Below are positions 7,481 to 16,204 of a stretch of 64,000 nt of DNA, in pieces. The DNA is taken from the NCBI RefSeq assembly GCF_013201685.1, contig NZ_CP053844.1:930001-994000 (forward strand). Reading direction: 5' to 3'. The notes beneath the pieces are model-generated. The model worked only from the letters and a program-made list of their open reading frames with translations, was not told the origin of the DNA and did not search any database. The position numbers and the translations under genes were made by a program. The stretch's first letter is position 1, and each line of letters opens with the position of its first letter. The stretch is from Campylobacter geochelonis (GTDB lineage: Bacteria; Campylobacterota; Campylobacteria; Campylobacterales; Campylobacteraceae).

Positions 7481-7674
7481 TTCTGGCTATTTTATTATAA
7501 GAAATATTTATTATGTAAAATATGATTTTAGTTTGTATAAAGAGATATTGATTGCGTATAAATAATACTCGCATACAGCCAAATCGCTATAAAAAGTATT
7601 TTGATTTTAATATATAATAATCGTATTTTATAATTTTATATTATATTTATTTGTTAAATGTTTCAAATTTAAGC

Positions 7675-7815
7675 ATAATGCTGAACTAGCTTAGGTATAT
7701 CAGCAAAGTTTTTCGCTTTTGTGTAATTATCTAGCCGGCTTCTAACTCAACAGATCTGTCTACTTGCTTTAAATTTGTCGTGCTTGTATAACTCATCATT
7801 ATAATTGTAGCAAAC
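7675..7815 (-). pseudogene. Possible frameshifted YciI-like remnant
   Basis: The gap 7468-7884 has no intact gene. On the minus strand two frames adjoin: FATIIMMSYTSTTNLKQVDRS ending in a stop after ELEAG, then RLDNYTKAKNFADIPKLVQHYA in another frame. Joined, they vaguely resemble the first half of YciI-like proteins (hydrophobic strand, LxxVDxxxxxHxxxLDxxYxxG pattern). The similarity is weak and from memory. The rest of the gap is AT-rich with nothing I can name. Confidence 0.2.
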
Positions 7816-7884
7816 TCTTTTTATTTAAATTTATCATTGCGTAAAAAAACAAATTTAGTTTTAAAATTGCTGTATAAATTAAAT

Positions 7885-8589
7885 TCAGTAAAAAACTCTT
7901 TCTAAATATAGCCCATTTGGCGGGGCAGGGATACGTGTGATTGAGCTATTTATGCAAAAATCATTTGGCGAGTTTAGCGCTGTTGCTTTTAGTGCGTTTG
8001 CTACCATGAGTCTAACTTGCGCTCTTAAAAAGCCATTTGCTTTAAATTTTATGATAGTTTGGTTTTTATACCTAAATGCGTAGCTTTTATAAATTTCTCT
8101 AACTGGGCTTTTAATATCGCTTCCTACTTTCATAAATTCGCTAAAATCGTGTGTGCCGATAAATTTAGCAAGTGCTAAATTCAGCCTTTTTAAATCAACT
8201 TTTTCATAAAAATAACAATATGGCGATAAAAATGGGCTAAATTCATCGTGATTTAAGATATACCTGTAGCTTCTAGCTTTTGCAGAGTATCTAGCGTGAA
8301 ATTCGCTATCAACTTTTTGAACGCTTTTTATATGTATATGTGGATGCGCGTGGCGATTTATAAGCTCTTTTAAACGCGCCAAATCCCAAAAATCAGCGCA
8401 GTAAACCATGCTTGTTTGATTTAGCGCATGCACGCCTTTATCGGTTCTTGAGCTAGTTATCACTCTACCAAAAATCCCAACATGATTTAACGCTAAATTT
8501 AGACTATCTTCTACGCTTTTGCCGTGCGGTTGGCTTTGTGAGCCGCAAAAGCAAGAGCCATCATATGAGTATGTGAGTTTTATACGCAA
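7885..8589 (-). CDS. truA: tRNA pseudouridine synthase A
   Basis: Isomerises uridines 38-40 in the tRNA anticodon stem-loop. The 234-aa protein has the catalytic Asp50 in SSRTDKGVHA, the HARYSAKARSYRYIL stretch, IGTHDFSEF, and the C-terminal GFLRAQVRLMVANALK motif, all typical of TruA. Slightly shorter than E. coli TruA (270 aa), as usual in Campylobacter. The TTG start is one base after the stop of the LptF/G gene, so it is the last gene of the six-gene glmU operon and translation is probably coupled. Confidence 0.93.
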   Translation of the reverse strand: MRIKLTYSYDGSCFCGSQSQPHGKSVEDSLNLALNHVGIFGRVITSSRTDKGVHALNQTSMVYCADFWDLARLKELINRHAHPHIHIKSVQKVDSEFHARYSAKARSYRYILNHDEFSPFLSPYCYFYEKVDLKRLNLALAKFIGTHDFSEFMKVGSDIKSPVREIYKSYAFRYKNQTIIKFKANGFLRAQVRLMVANALKATALNSPNDFCINSSITRIPAPPNGLYLERVFY

Positions 8590-8590
8590 G

Positions 8591-9631
8591 TTAGTATTTT
8601 CTTATAATTTTTTTGTTAAAGTAAATAAACGATAAAACTACAAATGATAAAAATACCGCTGGTATGGCGATGGTCGGCTGTTTTGCTAAAAGCATAATCA
8701 GTGCAAAGTATATAAAAAGTACACCAAAAATTCCAAAATAAATAAAGCCTTTTTCATACCTATACGTTACGATTCCAAAAGATATAGCAAACAAAATCGT
8801 AGCAAGTGGGAACAAGGATACCAAAACATAGATAGTAAAGTCCTTTTTACGCTTATCGCTTTTGCTCATCTCTTCCCAATACGAATATATCGATGAGATA
8901 TCTGAAATGCTGTTTGAAGCAGCTGTTCGTATAGTCATAGTATCAAATAAAGTTATGTGATATTTAGTATCGATAGTGTAAATTTTACCATCTTTTAAAG
9001 ACATTTCAAAAGCTGAATTTACGCTTTTAAACTCGCCTTCTTTAGCAAGGATTATCCGCTCTTTTTCGCCTTTTGCTTCTGGAGAGTACATGATGACATT
9101 TTCATATGTGTTTTGGCTTCCATCGTTTTTTTCTTTTTCTATAAAGACAAGCCAGTTTGCAAATTTCTGTCCAAATTCGCTTGCTTTTATATTTAGCGTT
9201 GCTTGAGTTTTTTTATACTCGATGAAGTTATCTTTTAAATTCTCAGCCACCGGCATCATCACAAGAGATATAAAAAGAAGCAAAAAAGACAAGATAAAAG
9301 CAACTATGGTAAAAAATAGGCTGATTTTTTTAGGTGAGTAGCCAAATGTAAAGATAACTATGCTTTCATTTTCTTTAGATAGCCTAAAAAACGACATCGT
9401 CAAAGCGACAAAAAACGCAATCGGTGTTGTAAAGATAAGAATTCGTGGCAACATAAAAAGATAGAGTTTAAAAAGCTCGCCTATGTCGATTTGGATAAAA
9501 GATGTAATCCTTGCGATTTGTATAAAAAATACTATCGACATTATCATAAAAAGTGTGCTAAAAAGTGATGCAAAACTGCTTATAAAATTTGAAAAAAGGT
9601 ATTTGCTAACTCTATCCATGCGGTATCCCAT
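8591..9631 (-). CDS. LptF/LptG-family lipopolysaccharide export permease
   Basis: A 346-aa inner-membrane protein of the YjgP/YjgQ family. It has three hydrophobic helices at the N-terminus (about 12-120, including FKLYLFMLPRILIFTTPIAFF), a periplasmic jellyroll region (about 130-265), and three C-terminal helices. These permeases work with LptB to pull LPS/LOS from the inner membrane onto the periplasmic bridge. I cannot decide between F and G; Campylobacter genomes usually have both at separate loci. The start may be the ATG at 9619 rather than 9631; both overlap the prepilin peptidase end. Confidence 0.85.
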   Translation of the reverse strand: MGYRMDRVSKYLFSNFISSFASLFSTLFMIMSIVFFIQIARITSFIQIDIGELFKLYLFMLPRILIFTTPIAFFVALTMSFFRLSKENESIVIFTFGYSPKKISLFFTIVAFILSFLLLFISLVMMPVAENLKDNFIEYKKTQATLNIKASEFGQKFANWLVFIEKEKNDGSQNTYENVIMYSPEAKGEKERIILAKEGEFKSVNSAFEMSLKDGKIYTIDTKYHITLFDTMTIRTAASNSISDISSIYSYWEEMSKSDKRKKDFTIYVLVSLFPLATILFAISFGIVTYRYEKGFIYFGIFGVLFIYFALIMLLAKQPTIAIPAVFLSFVVLSFIYFNKKIIRKY

Positions 9632-10397
9632 ATAGGTCTAAAACAAAGTTATTTATAAATTTTAAAACTTCTAAAAACCAGTCATCAAAGAGCCAAACCA
9701 CAAAAAGCCCAGCAGCTAAAAATGGGATAAAAGGTAACTCATAATCTTTTTTAGCAACTATCGCGTAAGCAGGTATGGTTAAAACTGCACCGATAAATAT
9801 CGAAACAAAGCCCAAATTTAGCCCCAAAACTGCGCCCATACAAGCAAATATATAAACATCTGCCAACCCCATTGCCTCTTGCTTTTTGTACTTGCTAAGT
9901 AAAAATCTCAAAGCATAAAAAATAGCCGCAAAAATCAGTGCATTTTTAACGCCATCAAAGCTAAAAGCATAGAGCAAAGATAGCACTACGGCAGTATTTA
10001 GTAGTAAATCGGGCGCGCCTTTATATCTAAAATCAATTATGCTCATAGCAAGCAAAACGATAAATAAAACTCCTATAAAAAAAGCTTTTAAAAGTTCAAA
10101 ATAATCAAATCCATTAACCTCTTTATAAAACGCTAAAACCATAAGAAGCCCACCAGCAAGCTCTACTAGAGGGTATTGAACGCTGATTTTGCTTTTACAA
10201 AATGCACATTTTCCACCTAAAAATATCCATGAAAAAAGCGGAACATTGTGATAAAATTTAAGTGGCGTAAGGCAACTTTGGCAGTGAGATGCTGGGAAAT
10301 TTATACTTTTGCTTTCTGGAAGTCTGTATATAAGAACGTTTGAAAACGAGCCAATGCAAATTCCAAGGATAAAATAAAAGATCATTAAAAATATCAT
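9612..10397 (-). CDS. A24-family prepilin peptidase
   Basis: Polytopic aspartic protease that cleaves and N-methylates type IV pilin-like leader peptides at the inner membrane. The 261-aa protein shows the N-terminal domain with GICIGSFSNVLIYRLP, a zinc-type pair of CxxC motifs (CQSC and CAFC), the first catalytic Asp in SIIDFRYKGAPD, and the second in MGLADVYIFACMGAVLG. The second motif is GxAD instead of the family GxGD, a notable change. No pilin genes are nearby; the substrates could be pseudopilins of the competence/type II-like system. It overlaps uppS by 4 bases. Confidence 0.88.
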   Translation of the reverse strand: MIFLMIFYFILGICIGSFSNVLIYRLPESKSINFPASHCQSCLTPLKFYHNVPLFSWIFLGGKCAFCKSKISVQYPLVELAGGLLMVLAFYKEVNGFDYFELLKAFFIGVLFIVLLAMSIIDFRYKGAPDLLLNTAVVLSLLYAFSFDGVKNALIFAAIFYALRFLLSKYKKQEAMGLADVYIFACMGAVLGLNLGFVSIFIGAVLTIPAYAIVAKKDYELPFIPFLAAGLFVVWLFDDWFLEVLKFINNFVLDLYGIPHG

Positions 10398-11071
10398 AAT
10401 CCACCAAATTTTCTAGTTATATTTTTATATTTTTTTACTATTTTTTCGAGCTCACAAACGGTAAAATCAGGCCACAAAGTATCGGTAAAAAACAGCTCAG
10501 CGTAGCTTGATTGCCAAAGCAAGAAATTTGAAAGTCTATGCTCTCCGCCAGTTCTAATAAGCAGATCTACATCGCCCATGCTAGCGGTATCAAGTGCTGA
10601 GTTTATATTTTCTTCATTTATCTGTTTTTGCTCACTTATAAGCTTATTGCAAGCTCTTACAAGCTCATCTTTAAAGCCGTAATTTACAGCCAAAGCAAGA
10701 GTGAGTTTGGTAAAATCTTTAGTTTTTTCTTTTAAATTTAGCATCAAATTTACAAGCTCATCATCAAAAGCCAAAATATCGCCGATAGTTTGAAATTTTA
10801 TCTCATTTTCTAAGAAAATAGACTCTTTTGTTTTTAAAAATTTCTTAAAAAGAGATATCAAAAACTCCACTTCGCTTTTTGGGCGATTCCAGTTTTCGGT
10901 GCTAAAAGTGTATAAAGTCAAGTTTTTTATACTCTCATTTATACAAAATTTAGCTATATCTTCTACGACATTTGCTCCGTTTTGATGACCGACATTGCGT
11001 AAAAAACCGCGATTTTTCGCCCATCTTCCATTGCCATCCATTATGATGGCTAGGTGGTTTAGTTCATTCAT
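10394..11071 (-). CDS. uppS: Undecaprenyl diphosphate synthase (isoprenyl transferase)
   Basis: cis-Prenyltransferase that makes the C55 lipid carrier for peptidoglycan and surface glycans. The 225-aa protein begins with the family signature HLAIIMDGNGRWAKNRG (catalytic Asp12). It has TLYTFSTENWNRPKSEVEFL and the C-terminal DLLIRTGGEHRLSNFLLWQSSYAELFF, which includes the Arg/Glu substrate pocket. Overlaps coaBC and the prepilin peptidase gene by 4 bases each (ATGA). The carrier links this operon to the murein-precursor gene glmU upstream. Confidence 0.95.
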   Translation of the reverse strand: MNELNHLAIIMDGNGRWAKNRGFLRNVGHQNGANVVEDIAKFCINESIKNLTLYTFSTENWNRPKSEVEFLISLFKKFLKTKESIFLENEIKFQTIGDILAFDDELVNLMLNLKEKTKDFTKLTLALAVNYGFKDELVRACNKLISEQKQINEENINSALDTASMGDVDLLIRTGGEHRLSNFLLWQSSYAELFFTDTLWPDFTVCELEKIVKKYKNITRKFGGL

Positions 11072-12246
11072 ACATAGACTTTTATAAGATTAGCAATCTC
11101 AAGCGCAACCTCTCGTTTACTATTTTCTTTAAGTTCTATTTTAGTTTTTTCTGTCATGAATGTTATTTTGGTATTATCGCCACCAAATTTAACTGTATTT
11201 CCTAAAACATTTAGGCAAACCGCATTTAAGTTTTTCTCTTTTAGCATATTTCTAGCATTATATAACGCCTCTTCATCGCTAACTTCAAGCTTAAAGCCAA
11301 TTTTTTTGATTTTATTATCAGTTACTCCTGATATGATGTCTGGTGCTTTTTTGAATTTTAAATTTAGTATATCGCCAATCTCGTTTTTATCAAGCTTGCC
11401 TTTGATTTTATTTGGTATATAGTCGCTCACAGCAGCAGCCATAACGATAATATCATCTTTTTTTAGTTTTTGGTTATAAAGTGCACTTTGAAGCCCAAAA
11501 GAGCTATCAAATTTAATAACCTTATATGGCACTTCAAAATCAACGCTAGTTATAAAAATAACATCAGCCCCTAAAAAATAAAACGCATCAGCTAATGCTT
11601 TTGCCATTTTACCGCTTGAAAGGTTAGTTATAGTTCTTACATCATCAATTTTCTCTTCTGTTGGACCACCAGTTACAACTACGGTTTTATCTTGATAAAA
11701 TCTATCTGTCAAAATCGCTCTTTGAGCGGCATAAACTATAGAATTTACATCAGCTAAACCGCCTTTTCCAACATCTTTGCAAGCTAGAGTTTTTCTAACA
11801 GGCTCAATGATAATCGCACCATTTTTTTCTAAAAGTGATAAAGAATTTACAGTGCTAAAATGCTCTAGCATTCTGTTGTTTGCTGCAGGAGCTATGATAA
11901 GAGGAACGTTTGAAGAGGCGATTAATGTTTCCATAAAAACATTATCACAAATTCCAGCTGCTAGTTTGTTTATCGTATTTACGCTAGCTGGAGCTATGAT
12001 GACTAAATCCATTCTTGAATACCCCATATGTCCGATGCCATTATGCCAATCTTCTGTTTGAGAGCTTAAAACTGGATGATCGCAAAGTGCTTGAAAGCTT
12101 TGAACTTGAGTGAAATTTAACGCTCCATCGCTAAGCATAACATATACATCAGCGCCTAGTTTTTTAAGACTTGAAAGAATTTCGTATGCTTTATAAAAAC
12201 TCACACTTCCACAAACTGCTAGTAAAATTTTCTTATTTTGTAACAT
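11068..12246 (-). CDS. coaBC: Bifunctional PPC decarboxylase/phosphopantothenate-cysteine ligase
   Basis: Makes 4'-phosphopantetheine for coenzyme A in two steps. The N-terminal CoaC flavoprotein half (about 1-180) shows ILLAVCGSVSFYKAYE, the catalytic His region GIGHMGYSRMDLVIIAPAS and the Cys loop RKTLACKDVGKGGLAD. The CoaB half begins near VVVTGGPTEEKIDDVRTITNLSSGKMAKALA and has AAVSDYIP and KKAPDII. An in-frame ATG at 12279 is further upstream, but 12246 has a GGAGAT ribosome-binding site and starts exactly at the family N-terminus, giving 392 aa. It overlaps glmU by 14 bases. Confidence 0.95.
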   Translation of the reverse strand: MLQNKKILLAVCGSVSFYKAYEILSSLKKLGADVYVMLSDGALNFTQVQSFQALCDHPVLSSQTEDWHNGIGHMGYSRMDLVIIAPASVNTINKLAAGICDNVFMETLIASSNVPLIIAPAANNRMLEHFSTVNSLSLLEKNGAIIIEPVRKTLACKDVGKGGLADVNSIVYAAQRAILTDRFYQDKTVVVTGGPTEEKIDDVRTITNLSSGKMAKALADAFYFLGADVIFITSVDFEVPYKVIKFDSSFGLQSALYNQKLKKDDIIVMAAAVSDYIPNKIKGKLDKNEIGDILNLKFKKAPDIISGVTDNKIKKIGFKLEVSDEEALYNARNMLKEKNLNAVCLNVLGNTVKFGGDNTKITFMTEKTKIELKENSKREVALEIANLIKVYV

Positions 12247-13543
12247 TTTTATCTCCAAAAAATTTATAATAAAATCCATCTTTATTGACTTGTTTTACTC
12301 TACTTATAACCAAACTTCCGCTTTTAGCATCCATTGTTACGGTTGAGCCAGCCGCTATTAAAACATCATCTTCTATTTTTACTGGTGCAACTAGTTGCGA
12401 GTCTGAGCCTATAAAAACATTTTTACCTATGATGGTTTTATACTTTGCCTTGCCATCGTAATTACAAGTTATAGTTCCACACCCAACATTTGTCCCACTA
12501 CCAATCTCACAATCTCCTAAATAACTCAAATGCCCAGCCTTAACACCAGTTAAATTTGCCTTTTTTAGCTCGACAAAATTTCCTATATGCGTATCTTTTA
12601 CCACGCAGTTTGGGCGAACGTGAGCTAGTGGACCTATATCTGAGTTTTCGACTACACTATCTTCGATAACGCTTGAACTCTTTATAATGCTATTTTTTAT
12701 AACGCACTCGCCTATAATGCTTACATTTTCTTGCAGTTCGCACTCGCCTTGGAATTTAGCTCTGCTATCTATATATATGCTTTTTGGAAGGCGCATTAAA
12801 ACGCCTTGTTTCATCAAATTTTCTTTGATTTCATTTTGCATTATACCCTCAGCCACACTTAGAGCAAATTTATCATTTATCCCCATGAAGTTATCTTCAT
12901 CAACCATTACAGCGTGGCATTTTAATCCCATATCTTTGGCTAGTTTTATGCTGTCGGTTAGGTAGTATTCATTTTGCGAGTTTTGGTTTGAGATTTTAGG
13001 TAAAATTTCTTTTAAAACTTCACTTTTAAAGCAGTAGCACCCTGTGTTTGCGCTTTTTACTAGTTTTTCTTCGCTTGTGGCATCTTTTTCTTCGACTATT
13101 TTTTGAATCTCGCCATTTTTAGTTATAACTCGCCCATATCCAAAAGGGTTTTTAGCTTCAAACACACCAAGAGCAACATCTGCTGTAGCAGAAGTTAGCC
13201 TTATAAGCTCATTTGTCTTAACTAATGGCATATCGCCACATATAATCAAAGTTTTATTTGAGTTAAACAAAACATCTCTTAGCGCCCCAGCAGTCCCAGG
13301 AAAACGCTCTACATCTTGTTTGTAAATTTTTGTATTTGCAAAGTGTTTTAAGACTACTTTTTTTATCTCATCTAGCTGATAGCTAAGCACAACGCTTACA
13401 TCATCGCTGATTTCATATGCCTTTTTTAGGATGTGAACTAGCATCGGTTCTCCACACAGTTCAAACAAAACCTTAGCTTTTTTTGATTTCATTCTTGTGC
13501 CAAAACCAGCTGCTAAAACTATAACTGAAATTTCGCTCATCAT
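12233..13543 (-). CDS. glmU: Bifunctional GlcN-1-P acetyltransferase/GlcNAc-1-P uridyltransferase
   Basis: Produces UDP-GlcNAc for peptidoglycan and LOS. The N-terminal pyrophosphorylase domain (about 1-230) opens with VIVLAAGFGTRMKSKKAKVLFELCGEPM and has the GDMPL metal-site motif. The C-terminal half is a left-handed beta helix with hexapeptide repeats, including GPLAHVRPN, NFVELKKA, HLSYLGD and GTITCNYDG. 436 aa, a little shorter than E. coli GlmU (456). Two adjacent ATGs are possible; an AAGG box lies upstream. First gene of the minus-strand operon ending with truA. Confidence 0.95.
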   Translation of the reverse strand: MMSEISVIVLAAGFGTRMKSKKAKVLFELCGEPMLVHILKKAYEISDDVSVVLSYQLDEIKKVVLKHFANTKIYKQDVERFPGTAGALRDVLFNSNKTLIICGDMPLVKTNELIRLTSATADVALGVFEAKNPFGYGRVITKNGEIQKIVEEKDATSEEKLVKSANTGCYCFKSEVLKEILPKISNQNSQNEYYLTDSIKLAKDMGLKCHAVMVDEDNFMGINDKFALSVAEGIMQNEIKENLMKQGVLMRLPKSIYIDSRAKFQGECELQENVSIIGECVIKNSIIKSSSVIEDSVVENSDIGPLAHVRPNCVVKDTHIGNFVELKKANLTGVKAGHLSYLGDCEIGSGTNVGCGTITCNYDGKAKYKTIIGKNVFIGSDSQLVAPVKIEDDVLIAAGSTVTMDAKSGSLVISRVKQVNKDGFYYKFFGDKNVTK

Positions 13544-13593
13544 CTGCCTTTTTTAAAAATAACCCAAATTTTACCAAATTTAAGATAAAAGTA

Positions 13594-14430
13594 TCATTTT
13601 TTATATGAAATTGTATAAAAAACAACAGATAAAAGCACTATTGCTCCACCTATAAGTGTATTTTGCGTGATAACTTCGCCTAAAAACAGATATCCCCACA
13701 CAGGAGCTAGTATGCTTTCAAGGATAAATAAAAGCCCAACTTCTGCGGTTAAAAGATACACCGAACCATAAGCTAAAAAAACTCTTGCTAAAGGCGAAAT
13801 AAACATTCCCATAAGAAAAACGAGCAGTAAAGATGTCAAATCTACCTTAAAATCACAAAAAAATGAAGCTATGACAAACATAAAAACCCCAGCTAAATTT
13901 ATCTGTGCGTAGCGGTTTACATCCTTTAAATTTGCAAACGTGATAAATAAAAGCGCCATAGTAAAAACGCATAAAAAGGCAAAAATCACGCCAAAGGCAT
14001 TTAGCTCTTTTTGGCTATCGTTTAGTATGATAAAAATTCCTATAAAAACAGCTATTGCACTTGCAAAAAGGGCTTTTGGGGTTGTTTTTTTCTCGATTAA
14101 AAAGCTAGTTAGCGCACAAATTATGGGCGAAGTTGCAAGGATAAGCACGGTTGTTGCGATACCAGTTAGTTTAACGGCTATGATGAAAAATATGTTTGAA
14201 GCTGACATACAACAAGCAGCCAAAACAAGTGCCTTTGGGTTTTTAAAATACTCTTTTGGCGAAGTTTTTGTTATAACCAAAACAGCTAGCGTGCTTAAAA
14301 ATATAAAAAATCCATAGTAAAATACAAAGTTAAAGTCTGAAATGGTGGTTTTGCTGATAATGGGGGATTCAAAACTCATAAACAAAACAGATAGTGCGAC
14401 TAAGAAAAACCCCTTTTGGCGAGAGCTCAA
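13594..14430 (-). CDS. EamA/DMT-family exporter
   Basis: A ten-helix drug/metabolite transporter of about 278 aa with two EamA repeats (about 8-135 and 145-278). Typical features are the N-terminal VALSVLFMSFESPI helix, FIIAVKLTGIATTVLILATSPIICALTSFLIE in the first repeat and ESILAPVWGYLFLGEVIT in the second. The substrate is unknown. Starts are unusual: two TTG codons, at 14436 and 14430; only the second has AAAAAGG at proper spacing, so I use it. It is divergent from a second EamA gene that starts 64 bases away. Confidence 0.8.
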   Translation of the reverse strand: MSSRQKGFFLVALSVLFMSFESPIISKTTISDFNFVFYYGFFIFLSTLAVLVITKTSPKEYFKNPKALVLAACCMSASNIFFIIAVKLTGIATTVLILATSPIICALTSFLIEKKTTPKALFASAIAVFIGIFIILNDSQKELNAFGVIFAFLCVFTMALLFITFANLKDVNRYAQINLAGVFMFVIASFFCDFKVDLTSLLLVFLMGMFISPLARVFLAYGSVYLLTAEVGLLFILESILAPVWGYLFLGEVITQNTLIGGAIVLLSVVFYTISYKK

Positions 14431-14456
14431 ATTCAACCTTTTTAAGTAAAAATAAC

Positions 14457-14462
14457 TATAAT
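14457..14462 (+). promoter_or_regulatory. -10 box for the rightward EamA gene
   Basis: TATAAT within the 64-base gap between the divergent transporter genes, 32 bases before the TTG start at 14495. The two genes may share control. Confidence 0.4.
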
Positions 14463-14494
14463 TGTATCTAAAATTTTATTTATCAAGGCAAAAT

Positions 14495-15355
14495 TTGAAT
14501 AAACTTATCCTAGTTACGCTCATTTGGGCGTTTAGTTTTAGTTTGATTGGCGAGTATCTAAAAGGCGTTGATAGCAGTTTTGCTGCGTTTTTGCGTGTGG
14601 TTTTAGCGCTTATTTGCTTTTTGCCTTTTATGAAAAAAGATGTAAATTTAAAACTTGCATTTGCAATAAGTGCTATTGGAGCCGTTCAAATCGGCGTTAT
14701 GTATCTTTTTTACTACGCTTCTTTTAAATATTTAAGTGTGGCAGAAGTTGCACTTTTTACCATTTTTACGCCATTTTATGTAACGATAATCTATGATATT
14801 TTTAAGGCTAGATTTAGGTATTTATATCTTATAAGCGTGGCTATAGCGGTATTTGGAGCGTTTGTTATTAAATTTGGAGCGATAAATGGCAGTTTTATAA
14901 GTGGATTTTTGCTTTTACAAGGTGCAAATTTGTGTTTTGGAGCAGGGCAGAGTGCTTATAAATTTATGCTTGAAAAGTATGGATTTAAGGAGCAAAAAGA
15001 GCTTTTTGGATACTTTTTTGTAGGAGCTACCTTAGTTTGTGCTTTGGCGTTTTTAATCTATGGCGATGTGAGTAAAATTTCTTTAAATTTAAAGCAAATT
15101 TGTATCATCATCTGGCTTGGAGTTGGCGCAAGTGCGTTTGGCTACTTTTTGTGGAACAAGGGCGCTTGCGAGGTTGATAGTGGGGTTTTAGCCATTATGA
15201 ATAATGCTCTCATACCAGCAGCGATTATAGTAAATTTAGTTTTTTGGGGCAAAGATAGTGATATTTCAAAGCTCATTCTTGGTGGAGTTATCATCTATAT
15301 ATCGCTTTTAGTGCATAAAAAATTTATCAAATTTTATGAGAGCAAGAGCGTTTAA
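14495..15355 (+). CDS. EamA/DMT-family exporter
   Basis: Second ten-helix EamA transporter (286 aa), not a close copy of its divergent neighbour. It has the usual first helix LVTLIWAFSFSLIGEYLKG, the repeat-one motif LSVAEVALFTIFTPFYVTII, and in repeat two NKGACEVDSGVLAIMNNALIPAAIIVN. I choose the TTG at 14495 because AAGG lies at the right spacing and it begins directly at the first helix; the open frame extends 11 codons further upstream without a signal. Substrate unknown. Confidence 0.8.
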   Translation: MNKLILVTLIWAFSFSLIGEYLKGVDSSFAAFLRVVLALICFLPFMKKDVNLKLAFAISAIGAVQIGVMYLFYYASFKYLSVAEVALFTIFTPFYVTIIYDIFKARFRYLYLISVAIAVFGAFVIKFGAINGSFISGFLLLQGANLCFGAGQSAYKFMLEKYGFKEQKELFGYFFVGATLVCALAFLIYGDVSKISLNLKQICIIIWLGVGASAFGYFLWNKGACEVDSGVLAIMNNALIPAAIIVNLVFWGKDSDISKLILGGVIIYISLLVHKKFIKFYESKSV

Positions 15356-15613
15356 CCATTTTTTAAATTTAGTTAAATTTAAGTAGTTTTAAACCTGTAA
15401 AATATAATCTATGCAAAATGTCTTAAATTTGATAGATATTTAAATTTGGTACTTTGACTTTGCAAAACCGCCAAAGTATCTGTTTTGCAAGTTTAAAAAT
15501 GAAATTTTCAAACAATCGTGGCGGCTCTAAGTTGTCAAATAAATTTATAAAATCAAAACTTTTGTTATAGCTACTTTGGTTTATGCTAAATTTATCAAAT
15601 TTCAAACCAGCTT

Positions 15614-16147
15614 TTACGCTCTATTTAACACCTTTATATGCAAATTTTCAAGCACATCAAAAGTCTTTTCTTGGATAACTTTATCATACGAACTAGTCGC
15701 TTTTGCATCGACTGTTACTTGTGAGAGTGGGCTTGCGGATTTTGCGATGATGGCGTTTGAGACTACGCAGATGTTGCTAACTAAGCCGACAAGCTCGATA
15801 GTATCGTATTTATAAGGCTTTTCTTGGATAAATTTCATAAGCAGGTCACAACCAAAGGTGTGTTTTACTAAATTTGGATGATTTTTAGAAAGCTCTTTAA
15901 CTTTGCCATAAATTTCCCAGCCAAAGCTGCCTTTTATACAGTGTTTTATGGGTAAATTTTGCCCTTCGATGGTTTGTAGATAATCCTCATCATGAGTATC
16001 AAGAGTAAAGACCACATCATCGTTTGCACGTTCATAAGCAGTTATTTTAGTATAAATTTCATCTTCAATTTTTTTAGCATCTTCAAAGCCTAAAGCTCCA
16101 TCTACAAAGTCATTTTGAAAGTCAACCACAACCAAAAGTTTTTTCAT
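15614..16147 (-). CDS. Cysteine hydrolase (isochorismatase/nicotinamidase family)
   Basis: A 177-aa isochorismatase-fold hydrolase. The catalytic triad can be placed: Asp9 in VVVDFQNDF, Lys95 in VKHTFG and Cys127 in VGLVSNICVVSNA, with the cis-peptide region typical of the family. Metal-binding positions resemble nicotinamidases (Asp50, His52 in LDTHDEDY). Conversion of nicotinamide to nicotinate is the most likely reaction, but related amidases are possible. Downstream (15356-15613) I see no gene, only a 60-codon open frame without start signals. A near neighbour is modD, whose fold resembles the NAD enzyme NadC, probably by chance. Confidence 0.8.
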   Translation of the reverse strand: MKKLLVVVDFQNDFVDGALGFEDAKKIEDEIYTKITAYERANDDVVFTLDTHDEDYLQTIEGQNLPIKHCIKGSFGWEIYGKVKELSKNHPNLVKHTFGCDLLMKFIQEKPYKYDTIELVGLVSNICVVSNAIIAKSASPLSQVTVDAKATSSYDKVIQEKTFDVLENLHIKVLNRA

Positions 16148-16204
16148 GCGCCACTCCTTGCTCTAAATTTAAATAAATTTGTGATAAATTTAGCTTGATT
16201 ATAG

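Noticed and set aside
15423-15605. 60-codon minus-strand ORF after the cysteine hydrolase
   Set aside because: TTG start with no ribosome-binding site and no recognisable domain in AT-rich intergenic DNA.
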